DNA from: Paracoccaceae bacterium
GTDB taxonomy: Bacteria > Pseudomonadota > Alphaproteobacteria > Rhodobacterales > Rhodobacteraceae
Reading direction: 5' to 3'
NCBI GenBank assembly: GCA_021648025.1
Contig: JAKITO010000002.1
Location: 62,001-126,000 of the forward strand
DNA: 64,000 bases
Both the position numbers and the translations under genes were made by a program. Numbering within the stretch: position 1 is the first letter of the stretch; the number at the start of each line of letters is the position of its first letter. Shown one piece after another: positions 49,115 to 58,887 of this stretch. The notes beneath the pieces were generated by a model. It ran no database searches and was not told the origin of the DNA. It saw nothing but the letters and a program-made list of their open reading frames with translations.

Positions 49115-49810
49115 ATGACGATTGACAAAACCGCGATCCGCAACGCCGCCACCGTCATTGTTTTGCGCGACCGGATGGGTGATCCTTCGATCCTGATGGG
49201 ACAGCGCGGGGCAAATGCCGCATTCATGCCGAACAAATTTGTGTTTCCCGGCGGCGCTGTTGACCCGGACGACGCCACTGTGGCACTGGCCAGCCCTTTG
49301 AATGATCTCTGCCATAGCCGTCTGAACGATGATGCGCCGGATGGCTTGCAACACGCATTGGTCACCGCCGCCATTCGCGAGCTGTGGGAGGAAACCGGGC
49401 TTATCCTTGGGGTTCCCGGTGCCTGGGATCATGATCCGGCCCTCGACTGGCAAAGCTATGCCGCGACCGGCCATCGCCCTGCCGCCGCACCCATGCAATT
49501 TGTGTTCCGCGCCCTGACCCCGCCGGGGCGAACCCGCCGGTTTGACGCGCGGTTCTTTCTGGTTGATGCCGACGCCATTCAAAGCGATTTGGATGATTTC
49601 ACCCACGCTTCGGATGAGTTGTCGCATCTTCAGTGGATCAGGCTGGGCGAGGCCCGCAAATTTGACCTGCCGTTCATCACCGAAGTGGTTCTGGCCGAAA
49701 TTGCCGGGAGGGTGACTGAGACCTCCGCCCCCGATTCAGTCCCGTATTTCCGCAATAACGACGAGGCAAGCCTGTTCTTGCGCCTATACGGACGGGAAAT
49801 GCCCGACTGA
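49115..49810 (+). CDS. NUDIX hydrolase
   Basis: This 231-residue NUDIX protein hydrolyses a nucleoside diphosphate linked to another moiety. The Nudix box is visible as a G-x5-E-x7-RELxEETG pattern around ITAAIRELWEETGLILG, though the first Gly/Glu part is less clean, and FVFPGGAVD precedes it. The length is that of the group near CoA pyrophosphatase/ADP-ribose-type enzymes. The ATG at 49115, preceded by GGGG, is used, not the TTG three bases earlier. It is probably cotranscribed with DUF983. Confidence 0.83.
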   Translation: MTIDKTAIRNAATVIVLRDRMGDPSILMGQRGANAAFMPNKFVFPGGAVDPDDATVALASPLNDLCHSRLNDDAPDGLQHALVTAAIRELWEETGLILGVPGAWDHDPALDWQSYAATGHRPAAAPMQFVFRALTPPGRTRRFDARFFLVDADAIQSDLDDFTHASDELSHLQWIRLGEARKFDLPFITEVVLAEIAGRVTETSAPDSVPYFRNNDEASLFLRLYGREMPD

Positions 49811-49861
49811 TACGCCCGACGGACATTGCACAGCCGCCATTGCCCCAATATACGCGCTGAC

Positions 49862-51466
49862 ATGCCCGATACACCCAACCGCCCCGCCCTGCCGTCCGAA
49901 ATTGCCCGACGGCGTACATTTGCGATCATTTCGCACCCTGACGCGGGTAAAACCACCCTGACCGAAAAATTCCTGCTGTATGGCGGCGCCATCCAGATGG
50001 CCGGCCAAGTGCGCGCAAAAGGCGAGGCGCGTCGCACCAGATCGGACTTTATGCAGATGGAAAAGGACCGGGGTATTTCCGTGTCCGCCAGCGCCATGTC
50101 ATTTGATTACAAGGACTTTCGGTTCAACCTGGTGGACACGCCGGGCCACAGTGATTTCTCGGAAGACACGTACCGTACGCTGACGGCGGTGGACGCGGCC
50201 GTGATGGTGATTGACGGCGCCAAAGGTGTGGAAAGCCAGACCCAGAAGTTGTTTGAGGTGTGTCGTTTGCGCGATCTGCCGATCCTGACATTCTGCAACA
50301 AAATGGACCGCGAAAGCCGCGATATATTTGAGATTATCGATGATATACAGGAAAACCTGGCGATCGACGTGACCCCGGCAAGCTGGCCCATCGGCAAGGG
50401 CCGCGATTTCATCGGCTGTTATGACATCCTGCGCGACCGCCTTTTGCTGATGGACCGGGCCGACCGCAACAAGATGGCGCAAAGCATTGAGATCAAAGGA
50501 ATTGATGACCCCAAACTGGCCGAACACGTGCCCGCCAATCTGTTGGAAACATTTCTGGAAGAACTGGAAATGGCGCGCGAACTGCTGCCGCCTCTGGATC
50601 AGAAGGCGCTGTTGGAAGGCACGCTGACGCCGATCTGGTTCGGCTCGGCGATCAATTCGTTTGGGGTGCAGGAACTGATGCAGGGCATCGCCCGTTATGG
50701 CCCGGAACCACAGATCCAAAAGGCGACGCCCCGCGATATTCTGCCCGAAGAAACCAAAGTCACGGGTTTTGTCTTTAAGGTTCAGGCCAATATGGACCCG
50801 AAACACCGCGACCGGGTGGCGTTTGTGCGCATTGCCTCGGGTCACTTCAAACGTGGTATGAAACTGACCCATGTCAGGTCAAAGAAACTCATGACCATTT
50901 CAAACCCGGTGCTGTTTCTGGCCGCCGACCGGGCCTTGGCCGAAGAGGCATGGGCCGGCGATATTATCGGCATTCCCAACCATGGTCAGTTGCGCATCGG
51001 CGACACCCTGACCGAAGGCGAAGCGTTGCGCGTCACCGGCATTCCCAGTTTCGCGCCGGAATTGCTGCAAGGGGTGCGGGCGGGTGATCCGCTCAAATCC
51101 AAACACCTGGAAAAGGCGTTGATGCAGTTTGCCGAAGAAGGGGCCGCCAAAGTGTTCAAGCCGGCCATTGGCTCGGGGTTTATTGTTGGCGTCGTTGGAC
51201 CCTTGCAATTTGAAGTACTGGCCAGCCGGATCGAGTTGGAATACGGCCTGCCGGTGCGGTTCGAACAATCACAGTTCACCTCGGCAAGGTGGGTGAACGG
51301 CGACGCACAAGCCATTGATAAACTTGTCAATAGCAATACGCAACACATTGCCCATGACAACGACGGTGACATCGTGTTCCTGACCCGCCTGCAATGGGAC
51401 ATCGACAGGATTGACCGGGATTTTCCCGACGTTGTATTGACGGCGACAAAAGAAATGATGGTCTGA
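49862..51466 (+). CDS. prfC: Peptide chain release factor 3
   Basis: RF3 is a GTPase that removes RF1/RF2 from the ribosome after termination. The 534-residue protein has G1 SHPDAGKTTLTEK, G2 RGISVSASAMSF, G3 VDTPGHSDFSEDTYRT, G4 FCNKMDRE, and C-terminal domains typical for PrfC (GPLQFEVLASRIELEYGLPVRFE, FLTRLQWDIDRIDRDFPDV). I start at the ATG at 49862 (MPDTPNRPA); the upstream TTG at 49826 adds residues without homology. Length is normal. Confidence 0.95.
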   Translation: MPDTPNRPALPSEIARRRTFAIISHPDAGKTTLTEKFLLYGGAIQMAGQVRAKGEARRTRSDFMQMEKDRGISVSASAMSFDYKDFRFNLVDTPGHSDFSEDTYRTLTAVDAAVMVIDGAKGVESQTQKLFEVCRLRDLPILTFCNKMDRESRDIFEIIDDIQENLAIDVTPASWPIGKGRDFIGCYDILRDRLLLMDRADRNKMAQSIEIKGIDDPKLAEHVPANLLETFLEELEMARELLPPLDQKALLEGTLTPIWFGSAINSFGVQELMQGIARYGPEPQIQKATPRDILPEETKVTGFVFKVQANMDPKHRDRVAFVRIASGHFKRGMKLTHVRSKKLMTISNPVLFLAADRALAEEAWAGDIIGIPNHGQLRIGDTLTEGEALRVTGIPSFAPELLQGVRAGDPLKSKHLEKALMQFAEEGAAKVFKPAIGSGFIVGVVGPLQFEVLASRIELEYGLPVRFEQSQFTSARWVNGDAQAIDKLVNSNTQHIAHDNDGDIVFLTRLQWDIDRIDRDFPDVVLTATKEMMV

Positions 51467-51489
51467 ATGTTCAAGCCGGGAACAACAGG

Positions 51490-52449
51490 ATGAAGCCCGG
51501 TCAGAGATGGGGTCAAAAATGGGGTCTAAGTGCGACGATCAAGGCACCGATAGCTGAAATCCTGAAGTTCGCCGCCTATCACCTCGAACTGGGGGCGCAT
51601 CGGTTATATATTTACCTTGATGATGATAACCCTGAGGCATTTGCTGCGCTCAAAGCCCATCCGAAAATCCGCGTGACCCAATGCGACGATAAGTACTGGC
51701 ACAAAACAAACGGCAAACGCCCGAAAATGCACCAGCCGCGCCAGACGGTGAACGCCACGCATGCCTATTACCGGCAGGCCGAGGTTGATTGGCTGATCCA
51801 TATGGATGTTGATGAATTTTTGTGGCCAGACAGTGACTTGCAACAACAACTTAACTTGATTGATGCCGAAGTTATGACCGCCCGTACCCGACCGCAGGAA
51901 TTATTGGCGGACGGCGGGACAAGTTATAAAATGTTTATTCCGCCTTCGCAGGACCGTGCGGCCATTGTTGGTCGGCTTTACCCGCAATACGGCGATTTCG
52001 TCAAAGGCGGCTTTCTTAGCCATCTGGCTGGAAAGTTGTTTGTTCGCACCGGGCTGGATAATGTGACGGTGAAAATCCACAATGTTTTACAGGGCACGGG
52101 TGATGGTCAGAAAACCCAGCTGAAATCGGCGGAAATGCCCGGTGTTGCCTTGTGCCATAACCACGCCAAAACTTGGGATACTTGGATCGCCGCCTATCGA
52201 TTTCGCCACAAAAGTGGCTCTTACCGTGCGGAACTTGGCCGCAATCGCCCGGCCGAACAAGGCGGGATAAACATGCATGATTTGTTCCGCTCGATCGAAG
52301 CCGAACAAGGGGCCGATGGTCTGCGTGCCTTTTTTGACGAAGTTTGCGCCGACACCCCGCAATTGCGGGACCGATTGGCAAACGAAGGCCTGTTATGCAC
52401 CTGCGATTTGCAACTAGAGGCGAAATTGGCGAAACATTTCCCCAAATAG
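51490..52449 (+). CDS. Glycosyltransferase family 2-like protein
   Basis: This 319-residue protein has the GT-A fold signs of the Glyco_tranf_2_4 group: an N-terminal beta-alpha unit APIAEILKFAAYHLELGAHRLYIYLDDDNPEAF (in which LDDDN marks the sugar-nucleotide region), and DWLIHMDVDEFLWP with the DxD motif. No membrane helix. It would transfer a sugar from a nucleotide sugar to a polysaccharide or protein. It begins 23 bases after prfC and has no partner glycosylation genes nearby, so the acceptor is unknown. The predicted start needs no revision. Confidence 0.78.
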   Translation: MKPGQRWGQKWGLSATIKAPIAEILKFAAYHLELGAHRLYIYLDDDNPEAFAALKAHPKIRVTQCDDKYWHKTNGKRPKMHQPRQTVNATHAYYRQAEVDWLIHMDVDEFLWPDSDLQQQLNLIDAEVMTARTRPQELLADGGTSYKMFIPPSQDRAAIVGRLYPQYGDFVKGGFLSHLAGKLFVRTGLDNVTVKIHNVLQGTGDGQKTQLKSAEMPGVALCHNHAKTWDTWIAAYRFRHKSGSYRAELGRNRPAEQGGINMHDLFRSIEAEQGADGLRAFFDEVCADTPQLRDRLANEGLLCTCDLQLEAKLAKHFPK

Positions 52450-52511
52450 GCGCCATATTGTCGCGTAAATCGAAACAATCAGCCAGAAAACCGCCAAATT
52501 GACAACTTGAT

Positions 52512-52540
52512 TTGACGCTTGCGCACGTTTTTGTTATGCC
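52512..52540 (+). promoter_or_regulatory. Promoter for the DEAD-box helicase gene
   Basis: TTGACG (52512-52517) and TATGCC (52535-52540) are separated by 17 bases, so transcription should start about 92 bases upstream of the ATG. The leader contains a GGGTC-AAAAG-GACCC hairpin (52571-52585), which could be regulatory, as seen in leaders of some cold-induced helicase genes. Confidence 0.55.
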
Positions 52541-52638
52541 CCGCAAAAGCCATTGATGCGCAGGTGCGCAGGGTCAAAAGGACCCGGCTTGAACCTAGAC
52601 GAGCGGGCCAGAAAATTGTCCGCAATACACGGATACAT

Positions 52639-54084
52639 ATGATAAAATTCTCTGATCTGAACTTGGCCCCCAAAGTTCTGAAAGCCGTCGAAGAAACGGG
52701 TTATGAAACCCCTACACCTATTCAGGCCGGGGCGATTCCCCCCGCCCTTGAAGGGCGTGACGTTTTGGGCATCGCCCAGACCGGCACCGGCAAAACCGCC
52801 GGCTTCGTGCTGCCGATGATCTCCATGCTGGCGCGGGGACGGGCACGCGCACGCATGCCGCGCTCGCTGGTGCTGTGCCCGACGCGGGAATTGGCGGCAC
52901 AGGTGGCGGAAAATTTCGATACCTATGCCAAACATGTGAAACTGACCAAGGCGCTGTTGATCGGTGGTGTGTCGTTTCGCGAACAGGATAAGCTGATCGA
53001 CAAAGGCGTTGACGTTCTGATCGCCACGCCTGGCCGGTTGCTGGACCATTTCGAACGCGGCAAACTGTTGCTGACCGGCGTGCAGATCATGGTGGTGGAC
53101 GAGGCCGACAGGATGCTGGATATGGGGTTCATCCCCGATATCGAACGGATTTTTTCTCTTACGCCTTTCACCCGCCAGACCCTGTTTTTCAGCGCCACAA
53201 TGGCGCCCGAGATCGAGCGGATTACCAACACCTTCCTGTCCAATCCGGCCCGGATCGAAGTGGCCCGCCAAGCCACCACAGGCGAGAATATCAAACAATG
53301 TGTGGTGATGTTCAAAGCCTCACGGCGTGACCGCGAAGCCAGTGAAAAGCGCAAACTGCTGCGGGCGTTGATTGATGGTGAGGGCGACAAATGCACCAAC
53401 GCCATCGTCTTTTGCAACCGCAAGGTTGACGTGGATATCGTTGCCAAGTCATTGAAAAAATACGGGTACGATGCGGCCCCCATTCACGGCGATCTGGATC
53501 AGAGCCAGCGGACACGTACTCTAGACGGCTTTCGCGAAGGGTCTTTGCGGTTTTTGATTGCTTCGGATGTGGCCGCGCGCGGGCTGGATGTTCCTGCGGT
53601 TACACATATTTTCAATTTTGACGTGCCGGGCCACGCCGAAGATTATGTGCACCGGATTGGCCGCACGGGCCGCGCCGGGCGTGATGGCAAGGCGATGATG
53701 ATCTGCATCCCCCGCGATGAACGCAATCTGAGCGATATTGAACGTCTGGTGGAAAAGGAAATTCCCCGGATGGATAACCCGCTGCAATCCGGCAGTACGC
53801 CGGAAACCAGCGACAAGGTTGAGGAAAAGCCCAAAACCACGTCACGCCGTCGCTCATCCAAATCAACCGAGGCGAAGCCTGACAACAAACCTGAGGTGAC
53901 GCAGGACAACAAACCTGAGGTAACGCAGGACAACAAACCCGAGACGCAGGCATCCACCAAACCCCGGAACGATCGCAGTCGACGCGGTTCGGATCGTGGG
54001 CAAGATCGTGGCGGCAAAAAGGTGGTTGGCCTTGGCGATCACATGCCCGGTTTTATCGCCCTGAGTTTTGAAGACCGGCGCTAG
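52639..54084 (+). CDS. DEAD-box RNA helicase (RhlE-like)
   Basis: This 481-residue helicase has all motifs: Q motif (PTPIQ), I (AQTGTGKT), Ia (PTRELAAQV), II DEAD (VVDEADRML), III SAT (FSATM), IV, V (ASDVAARGLD) and VI (HRIGRTGRAGRDG). It unwinds RNA in ribosome assembly or decay. The C-terminus after residue about 380 is Lys/Ser/Arg-rich and contains a 24-bp repeat (DNKPEVTQ three times). I start at 52639 (MIKFSDLNL), the first ATG that gives the family N-terminus; the upstream frame lacks homology. The ribosome site is weak. Confidence 0.92.
   Translation: MIKFSDLNLAPKVLKAVEETGYETPTPIQAGAIPPALEGRDVLGIAQTGTGKTAGFVLPMISMLARGRARARMPRSLVLCPTRELAAQVAENFDTYAKHVKLTKALLIGGVSFREQDKLIDKGVDVLIATPGRLLDHFERGKLLLTGVQIMVVDEADRMLDMGFIPDIERIFSLTPFTRQTLFFSATMAPEIERITNTFLSNPARIEVARQATTGENIKQCVVMFKASRRDREASEKRKLLRALIDGEGDKCTNAIVFCNRKVDVDIVAKSLKKYGYDAAPIHGDLDQSQRTRTLDGFREGSLRFLIASDVAARGLDVPAVTHIFNFDVPGHAEDYVHRIGRTGRAGRDGKAMMICIPRDERNLSDIERLVEKEIPRMDNPLQSGSTPETSDKVEEKPKTTSRRRSSKSTEAKPDNKPEVTQDNKPEVTQDNKPETQASTKPRNDRSRRGSDRGQDRGGKKVVGLGDHMPGFIALSFEDRR
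53881..53949 (+). repeat. 24-bp repeat in the helicase tail
   Basis: The unit GACAACAAACCTGAGGTGACGCAG (DNKPEVTQ) occurs at 53881-53904 and 53905-53928 with one change, and a shorter 21-base third copy at 53929-53949. It encodes a disordered linker and may vary in copy number between strains. Confidence 0.8.
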
Positions 54085-54095
54085 CCTTTGAAACA

Positions 54096-54122
54096 GCGGC
54101 CCCGAGCCAAGCCCGGGGCCGC
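54096..54122. terminator. Bidirectional terminator between the helicase gene and rnj
   Basis: GCGGCCCCG (54096-54104) and CGGGGCCGC (54114-54122) form a perfect 9-base stem with a 9-base loop in the 46-base gap between the convergent stops. There is no long T-run on either side, so it may be partly Rho-dependent, but the position fits a terminator for both genes. Confidence 0.6.
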
Positions 54123-54130
54123 ATCCAACC

Positions 54131-55810
54131 CTAGCGCATCCGGCTGATTACCACCGTCACTTCCGGCTTTTTACCGATCTCGTTTTGTGCCGATTGGCGC
54201 GCGACCCGGCGCAACGCCTCTTCCAGTTTACCGTCATCCTTCAAGGTCTTGGCCTCGGCGCGTTTCAGGAACTGATCCAGATCCGCCTCCAGAATCTCGA
54301 CCAATGGCGCATTTGATGACCCCGTTTCAGCCACCCCCATGGTTTCGCACCATGGCTCGCCCAATGGTTCATCTTGTTCGTCCAAAATCACCGTGACCAG
54401 AACATGCCCGTTCAGCGCCATGCGAATCCGATCCCGCACCACGCCGTCCAACGCGCCAATCTTGACGCTTCCGTCCAGATAGGTGCGACCGGTTTCAATG
54501 TATTCCGCCACCTTCGGGGCGTTCCCACTTAGGTCCAGCATCATGCCATTCACCGCAACAATGCCCTGTATCCCATTGGATTCAGCCAGCTTTGCATGTT
54601 CGCGCAAGTGCCGGTGTTCCCCGTGCATCGGGATCACCATCTGCGGGCGCACCACCTTGTGCATCCGTTCAATATCAGGCCGGTTGGCATGCCCCGACAC
54701 ATGATAAAGCCCGTCTGAATCATCCACCACATCCACGCCTTTTTCGCTCAGCTGATTGATGATCCGGATGACACCGCGCTCGTTGCCCGGAATGGTTTTG
54801 GACGAAAACAGAAACAAATCACCTTCTTTCAGCGTAAGCCCCCGGTATTTCCCCCGCGCCAGTTGCGCAGACGCCGCCCGCCGTTCGCCTTGCGAGCCAG
54901 TCACCAGCAACATCAGGTTTTCACGCGGTACATCGCGCGCCTCTTCCGGGCTGATCACGCCAGGGAAATCCGTCAAAACGCCGGTTTCAACCGCCGCCTC
55001 GACCATCCGCTGCATCGCCCGGCCCAGCAACACAACCGAGCGCCCTGCCCTTTGGCCGGCCTCGGCCAGCGTCTTGACCCGCGCCACGTTCGAGGCAAAC
55101 GTGGTGGCAATCACCATGCCCGCGGCCTCGCTGACCAGCTTGGTAATCGCCGGGCCGACATCTTTTTCGCTGCGCCCGGGTTTGGGTGAAAACACGTTGG
55201 TTGAATCGCAAATCAGGGCGCGTACCCCGTCGCGGCACACTTCGGCCCACAGGTCCGGGTCAAACGCCTCGCCGACCATGGGGGTGGCATCCAGCTTGAA
55301 GTCTCCGGTGTGGATCAATCGACCATGAGAGGAATCAATCACCAAAGACGCACTTTCCGGAATCGAATGCGATATCGGCAGGAAACTTACGCTGAAAGGT
55401 CCGGCTTTGACCTTTTCCGGCCAGGCCGACACCACCCGCACGGCCTCGGGCGGATGCCCGTGTTCGGCCATCTTGCGCTTGGCGATATTGGCGGTAAAGG
55501 CGCGGGCATAGATCGGCGCGCCAAGGTCGCGGTAAAAATGCGCCGCCGCCCCGATGTGGTCTTCGTGGGCATGGGTGATAAATATCGCCTCAAGCCGGTC
55601 GGCCCGTTCGATCAGCCAGGACATATCCGGCAGGATCAGGTCGACCCCCGGCGTGCCATCCATATCCGGGAACGTCACCCCCAGATCAACCAGGATCAGG
55701 CGTTCTTTATCTGGTTTGCCAACTCCATATACATAGGCATTCATGCCAATTTCACCGGCCCCGCCAAGGGGCAGATAGATCAGTCGTTCACCGTTTCTTT
55801 TACGGGCCAT
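54131..55810 (-). CDS. rnj: Ribonuclease J
   Basis: RNase J is a metallo-beta-lactamase-type ribonuclease with 5' exo- and endonuclease activity. The 559-residue protein shows the zinc motif FITHAHEDHIGA, beta-CASP region PISHSIPESASLVID, DGLYHVSGHANRPDI and the C-terminal domain. It is in the order nuo-birA-coaX-rnj seen in roseobacters. The ATG at 55810 starts two bases after the coaX stop. All catalytic His/Asp positions are in place. Confidence 0.94.
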   Translation of the reverse strand: MARKRNGERLIYLPLGGAGEIGMNAYVYGVGKPDKERLILVDLGVTFPDMDGTPGVDLILPDMSWLIERADRLEAIFITHAHEDHIGAAAHFYRDLGAPIYARAFTANIAKRKMAEHGHPPEAVRVVSAWPEKVKAGPFSVSFLPISHSIPESASLVIDSSHGRLIHTGDFKLDATPMVGEAFDPDLWAEVCRDGVRALICDSTNVFSPKPGRSEKDVGPAITKLVSEAAGMVIATTFASNVARVKTLAEAGQRAGRSVVLLGRAMQRMVEAAVETGVLTDFPGVISPEEARDVPRENLMLLVTGSQGERRAASAQLARGKYRGLTLKEGDLFLFSSKTIPGNERGVIRIINQLSEKGVDVVDDSDGLYHVSGHANRPDIERMHKVVRPQMVIPMHGEHRHLREHAKLAESNGIQGIVAVNGMMLDLSGNAPKVAEYIETGRTYLDGSVKIGALDGVVRDRIRMALNGHVLVTVILDEQDEPLGEPWCETMGVAETGSSNAPLVEILEADLDQFLKRAEAKTLKDDGKLEEALRRVARQSAQNEIGKKPEVTVVISRMR

Positions 55811-55812
55811 AG

Positions 55813-56586
55813 TCAGAAATTTTCCTTGTTATAGTCATGGATCACAGTCAGCCCGTGCATGGTCAAATCATCTTCATAGGTGTCAAACAGGTCAACATTT
55901 TGCTGAAACAACAGCGCCAGCCCTCCGGTGGCAACAATCTTCATCTCACGCTCGCGCTCACTTTTGATCCTGGAACAAATCTCGCGTACCAGCCCGACAT
56001 ACCCCCAGAACACGCCCGATTGGATGCAGGCAACCGTGTTGGTCCCTACTACGCGTTGTGGCTTGGCAATGTCCACATGCGGCAGGGCGGCGGCGGCCTT
56101 GTGCAGCGCCTCAAGGCTAAGGTTCACGCCTGGTGCGATGACCCCCCCGACATAAGCGCCATCATTTGCCACCACGTCAAAGGTCGTCGCAGTGCCAAAA
56201 TCGACCACAATCAAATCGCCGCCATGGCGTTGAAACGCGCCTGCGGTATTGACCAGCCGGTCGGGGCCAACTTGGGTGCCTTCGTCTACCCGCGGGATTT
56301 GCGGCAACAGGCAATCAGGCTTGCCGACGACCAAAGGCCGACAGCCAAAAAACCGGTCCGAGAACACCCGCAGGTTAAAGACGACGCGCGGCACGGTGGA
56401 TGAGATGATCACATCGGAAATGTCGGCCTTGATGCCATAGTGTTTGACCAAGGTGGAATACCAGGTGAAATAGGCGTCCGCCGTGCGCGCATGATGCGTC
56501 GACGTGCGCAAGGTACACAAAAATGCCTCGCCATCCCAGATCGAGAAAACCGTATTGGTATTGCCGCAATCTATCGCCAGTAACAT
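55813..56586 (-). CDS. coaX: Type III pantothenate kinase
   Basis: CoaX phosphorylates pantothenate, the first step of CoA synthesis. The 257-residue protein has the ASKHA-fold motifs MLLAIDCGNTNTVFSIWDG, VGPDRLVNTAGAFQRHGGDLIVVDFGTATTFDVV and IAPGVNLSLEALHKAAAALP. Lengths and motifs are standard. It is 12 bases downstream of birA and two before rnj, in one operon with both. Confidence 0.95.
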   Translation of the reverse strand: MLLAIDCGNTNTVFSIWDGEAFLCTLRTSTHHARTADAYFTWYSTLVKHYGIKADISDVIISSTVPRVVFNLRVFSDRFFGCRPLVVGKPDCLLPQIPRVDEGTQVGPDRLVNTAGAFQRHGGDLIVVDFGTATTFDVVANDGAYVGGVIAPGVNLSLEALHKAAAALPHVDIAKPQRVVGTNTVACIQSGVFWGYVGLVREICSRIKSEREREMKIVATGGLALLFQQNVDLFDTYEDDLTMHGLTVIHDYNKENF

Positions 56587-56598
56587 GGCGCGCCCCCT

Positions 56599-57342
56599 TC
56601 AGAAAAACACATCCGCCGCCGGGATGGCGACGCGGGTCTGGCCATTCAATAATACAAGGTTGCCGGTGGCGTCCACCGTTTGAAATGTGCCGGTGGTTTC
56701 GGTGTTGCCGGTACGCGCCGTAATCACCTGTCCAAGGCGGGCTGCGTGGGACAACCAGGCCGTGCGGATTGGTTCAAACCCCAGCGAATTGAATTGCGTC
56801 TCATAGCGTGCGAATGCCGCCGCAACAAACGTCAGGAATTCTTCCGGCTCCACCGCAATTCCGATTTCAGACAAAAGAGATACCGGCCGAAGTGCCCGCG
56901 CTTCCACCTGTTCCACAGGTGGGGCAGCCATAAGATTAACGCCAATACCGACCGAAAGAACGCCTGCGGTACTTTCCAGCAATATTCCTGCCAACTTGCC
57001 GCCATTCAGCAAAACATCATTAGGCCACTTCAACGCAAAACCCTCGCTTCGCCCTGCCATCCCGATACACGCCTCCAACACCGCCAATGATGCCACAAAA
57101 CTGCGCAAAGCAATCTGCCCCGGATTGCCCTCAGGAAACATCACCAAAGTCGCTGCAAAATTTCCCGCCGGCTCCACCCAGGCCCGTCCGCGCCGACCCC
57201 GCCCTTTGGTCTGAACCCGCGCCAAAATCCATTCCGGCGCGCCCAACCCTGGCCCAATCCGCGTCGCCTCATCCAGTGTTGAATCCACGCTTTCAAGAAT
57301 GCGCCGCCCATAGCCTTCCGGCCACGCCGTTCCGCTATTCAT
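56599..57342 (-). CDS. birA: Biotin--[acetyl-CoA-carboxylase] ligase
   Basis: BirA attaches biotin to the carboxyl carrier protein of acetyl-CoA carboxylase. The 247-residue protein lacks the N-terminal helix-turn-helix of E. coli BirA and has the ligase motifs SVDSTLDEATRIG, KGRGRRGRAWVEPAGN (the biotin-AMP loop GRGRRGR), LKWPNDVLLNGGKLAGILLES and a C-terminal SH3-like part. So it cannot repress bio genes by DNA binding. I start at the ATG at 57342 (MNSGTAWPE), 12 bases inside the ORF's TTG start. Confidence 0.92.
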   Translation of the reverse strand: MNSGTAWPEGYGRRILESVDSTLDEATRIGPGLGAPEWILARVQTKGRGRRGRAWVEPAGNFAATLVMFPEGNPGQIALRSFVASLAVLEACIGMAGRSEGFALKWPNDVLLNGGKLAGILLESTAGVLSVGIGVNLMAAPPVEQVEARALRPVSLLSEIGIAVEPEEFLTFVAAAFARYETQFNSLGFEPIRTAWLSHAARLGQVITARTGNTETTGTFQTVDATGNLVLLNGQTRVAIPAADVFF

Positions 57343-57377
57343 CTTGCCAGACAAACTCCTGCCCTACTGCCCGGCAG

Positions 57378-57394
57378 GGCATGCTTTGCATGCC
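57378..57394 (-). terminator. Hairpin between nuoN and birA
   Basis: GGCATGC (57378-57384), loop TTT, GCATGCC (57388-57394) form a perfect 7-base stem inside the 94-base gap. It has no U-run after it in the minus transcript, so it may attenuate rather than end the nuo transcript before birA. Confidence 0.45.
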
Positions 57395-57436
57395 TGAGAG
57401 GGGGAGGCTCCCGCACTTACCCATAGCGCCAATGCT

Positions 57437-58876
57437 TCAATTCACCAGCGCCGCCGCCGCCGCCGCCGCCGCACCTTCAACCCCAAACATATTGATGATC
57501 CCCAACAACATCACCGCTGCCGACGCCATAAGGAACCCCCACAACACCGGCGAGCCACTTTTATCAAGCCCCTCACCCTCGTCGCCGAAATACATGTAAT
57601 AAACGATCCGCAAATAATAAAACGCGCCAATCACCGACGCGATCACACCAGCCACCGCCAACCAAGCCAGCCCGCCTTCATACGCCGCGCGCAACACATA
57701 GAATTTACCGAAGAACCCCAGCATCGGCGGCACCCCGGCCAGCGAAAACAACAGGATCAACATCGCCAATGCGCGGCCCGGTGCGCGCTTGGCATATTGG
57801 TTCAAAGACCTGATATCAGTAACCGGAACACCGTCTTTTTCCATCATCAGGATAAATGCGAAGGCGCCGACATTCATTGTCACATAAATTGCCATATAGA
57901 TCAGCATCGCCTGCACGCCAAACACCGTGCCCGCCGCCAGCCCCATCAACGCAAACCCCATATGCGCGATCGACGAATAGGCCATCATCCGCTTGATATC
58001 GCGCTGGCCAATTGCCGCCACCGCCCCCAGGAACATCGACGCCACCGACAACAATGCAATCACCTGACTCCAATCTGCCACCGCCAGGCCAAACGCATCA
58101 TACAACACCCGCGCAAACAGACCCATCGCCGCCACCTTGGGTGCGGTGGCAAAAAATGCCGTCACCGGCGTGGGCGCACCTTCGTAAACATCTGGCGTCC
58201 ACATGTGAAACGGTACGGCAGAAACCTTGAACGCCATGCCCGAGATCAGGAACACCAGACCAAACAACAGCCCCAATGACACCTCGCCATGTTGCGCCGT
58301 CAGGATGATGCCGGAAAACAATGTGGTGCCGGAATAGCCGTAAACCAACGACGCGCCATAAAGCAAAAGCCCCGAAGACAATGCCCCCAGCACAAAATAC
58401 TTCAACCCGGCTTCGGTTGATTTCACCGAATCCCGGCGCATCGCCGCAATCACATACAATGCCAGCGATTGCAGTTCCAACCCCATGTACAACGACATCA
58501 GATCGCCCGCAGACACCATCATCATCATGCCAACAACGCTTAACGCCACCAGCAACGGAAACTCGAACGCCAACATGCCGCGCCGTGTCATGTAATCCTG
58601 GCTCATTACCAGCACCGACGCCGCGGCCAGAAGAATTGCCACCTTGGCAAAGCGCGCAAACCCGTCATCAATAAACATGCCGTTGAACGCGATATTCGTG
58701 CCTTCGCCATTGGTGGCAATCCATCCCGCCAGCGCCACCATCAGCCCGCCCGTGACCCAGGTCAGCAAAGGTGCCATCGCGTCTTTTGACGTGTAAACAG
58801 CCGCCATAAGAGCCGCCATGGCATAAACCGCGAGGATAATCTCGGGCAGGATAATACTCAGATCAGACTGGATCAT
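57437..58876 (-). CDS. nuoN: NADH-quinone oxidoreductase subunit N
   Basis: NuoN is one of the three antiporter-like proton-pumping subunits of respiratory complex I. The 479-residue protein has about 14 membrane helices and the motifs [54 protein letters not shown] and [36 protein letters not shown] (shortened: [13 protein letters not shown]), with the Lys residues of the channel. It ends in an Ala-rich stretch. Start and length are normal. It follows nuoM after 11 bases. Confidence 0.96.
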   Translation of the reverse strand: MIQSDLSIILPEIILAVYAMAALMAAVYTSKDAMAPLLTWVTGGLMVALAGWIATNGEGTNIAFNGMFIDDGFARFAKVAILLAAASVLVMSQDYMTRRGMLAFEFPLLVALSVVGMMMMVSAGDLMSLYMGLELQSLALYVIAAMRRDSVKSTEAGLKYFVLGALSSGLLLYGASLVYGYSGTTLFSGIILTAQHGEVSLGLLFGLVFLISGMAFKVSAVPFHMWTPDVYEGAPTPVTAFFATAPKVAAMGLFARVLYDAFGLAVADWSQVIALLSVASMFLGAVAAIGQRDIKRMMAYSSIAHMGFALMGLAAGTVFGVQAMLIYMAIYVTMNVGAFAFILMMEKDGVPVTDIRSLNQYAKRAPGRALAMLILLFSLAGVPPMLGFFGKFYVLRAAYEGGLAWLAVAGVIASVIGAFYYLRIVYYMYFGDEGEGLDKSGSPVLWGFLMASAAVMLLGIINMFGVEGAAAAAAAALVN

Positions 58877-58887
58877 GCGCCCGCCCC

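Noticed and set aside
48476-49627. 383-residue open frame on the minus strand across DUF983 and NUDIX genes
   Set aside because: Both overlapped genes show real family motifs; this frame has low-complexity His/Gln-rich sequence typical of an antisense shadow.
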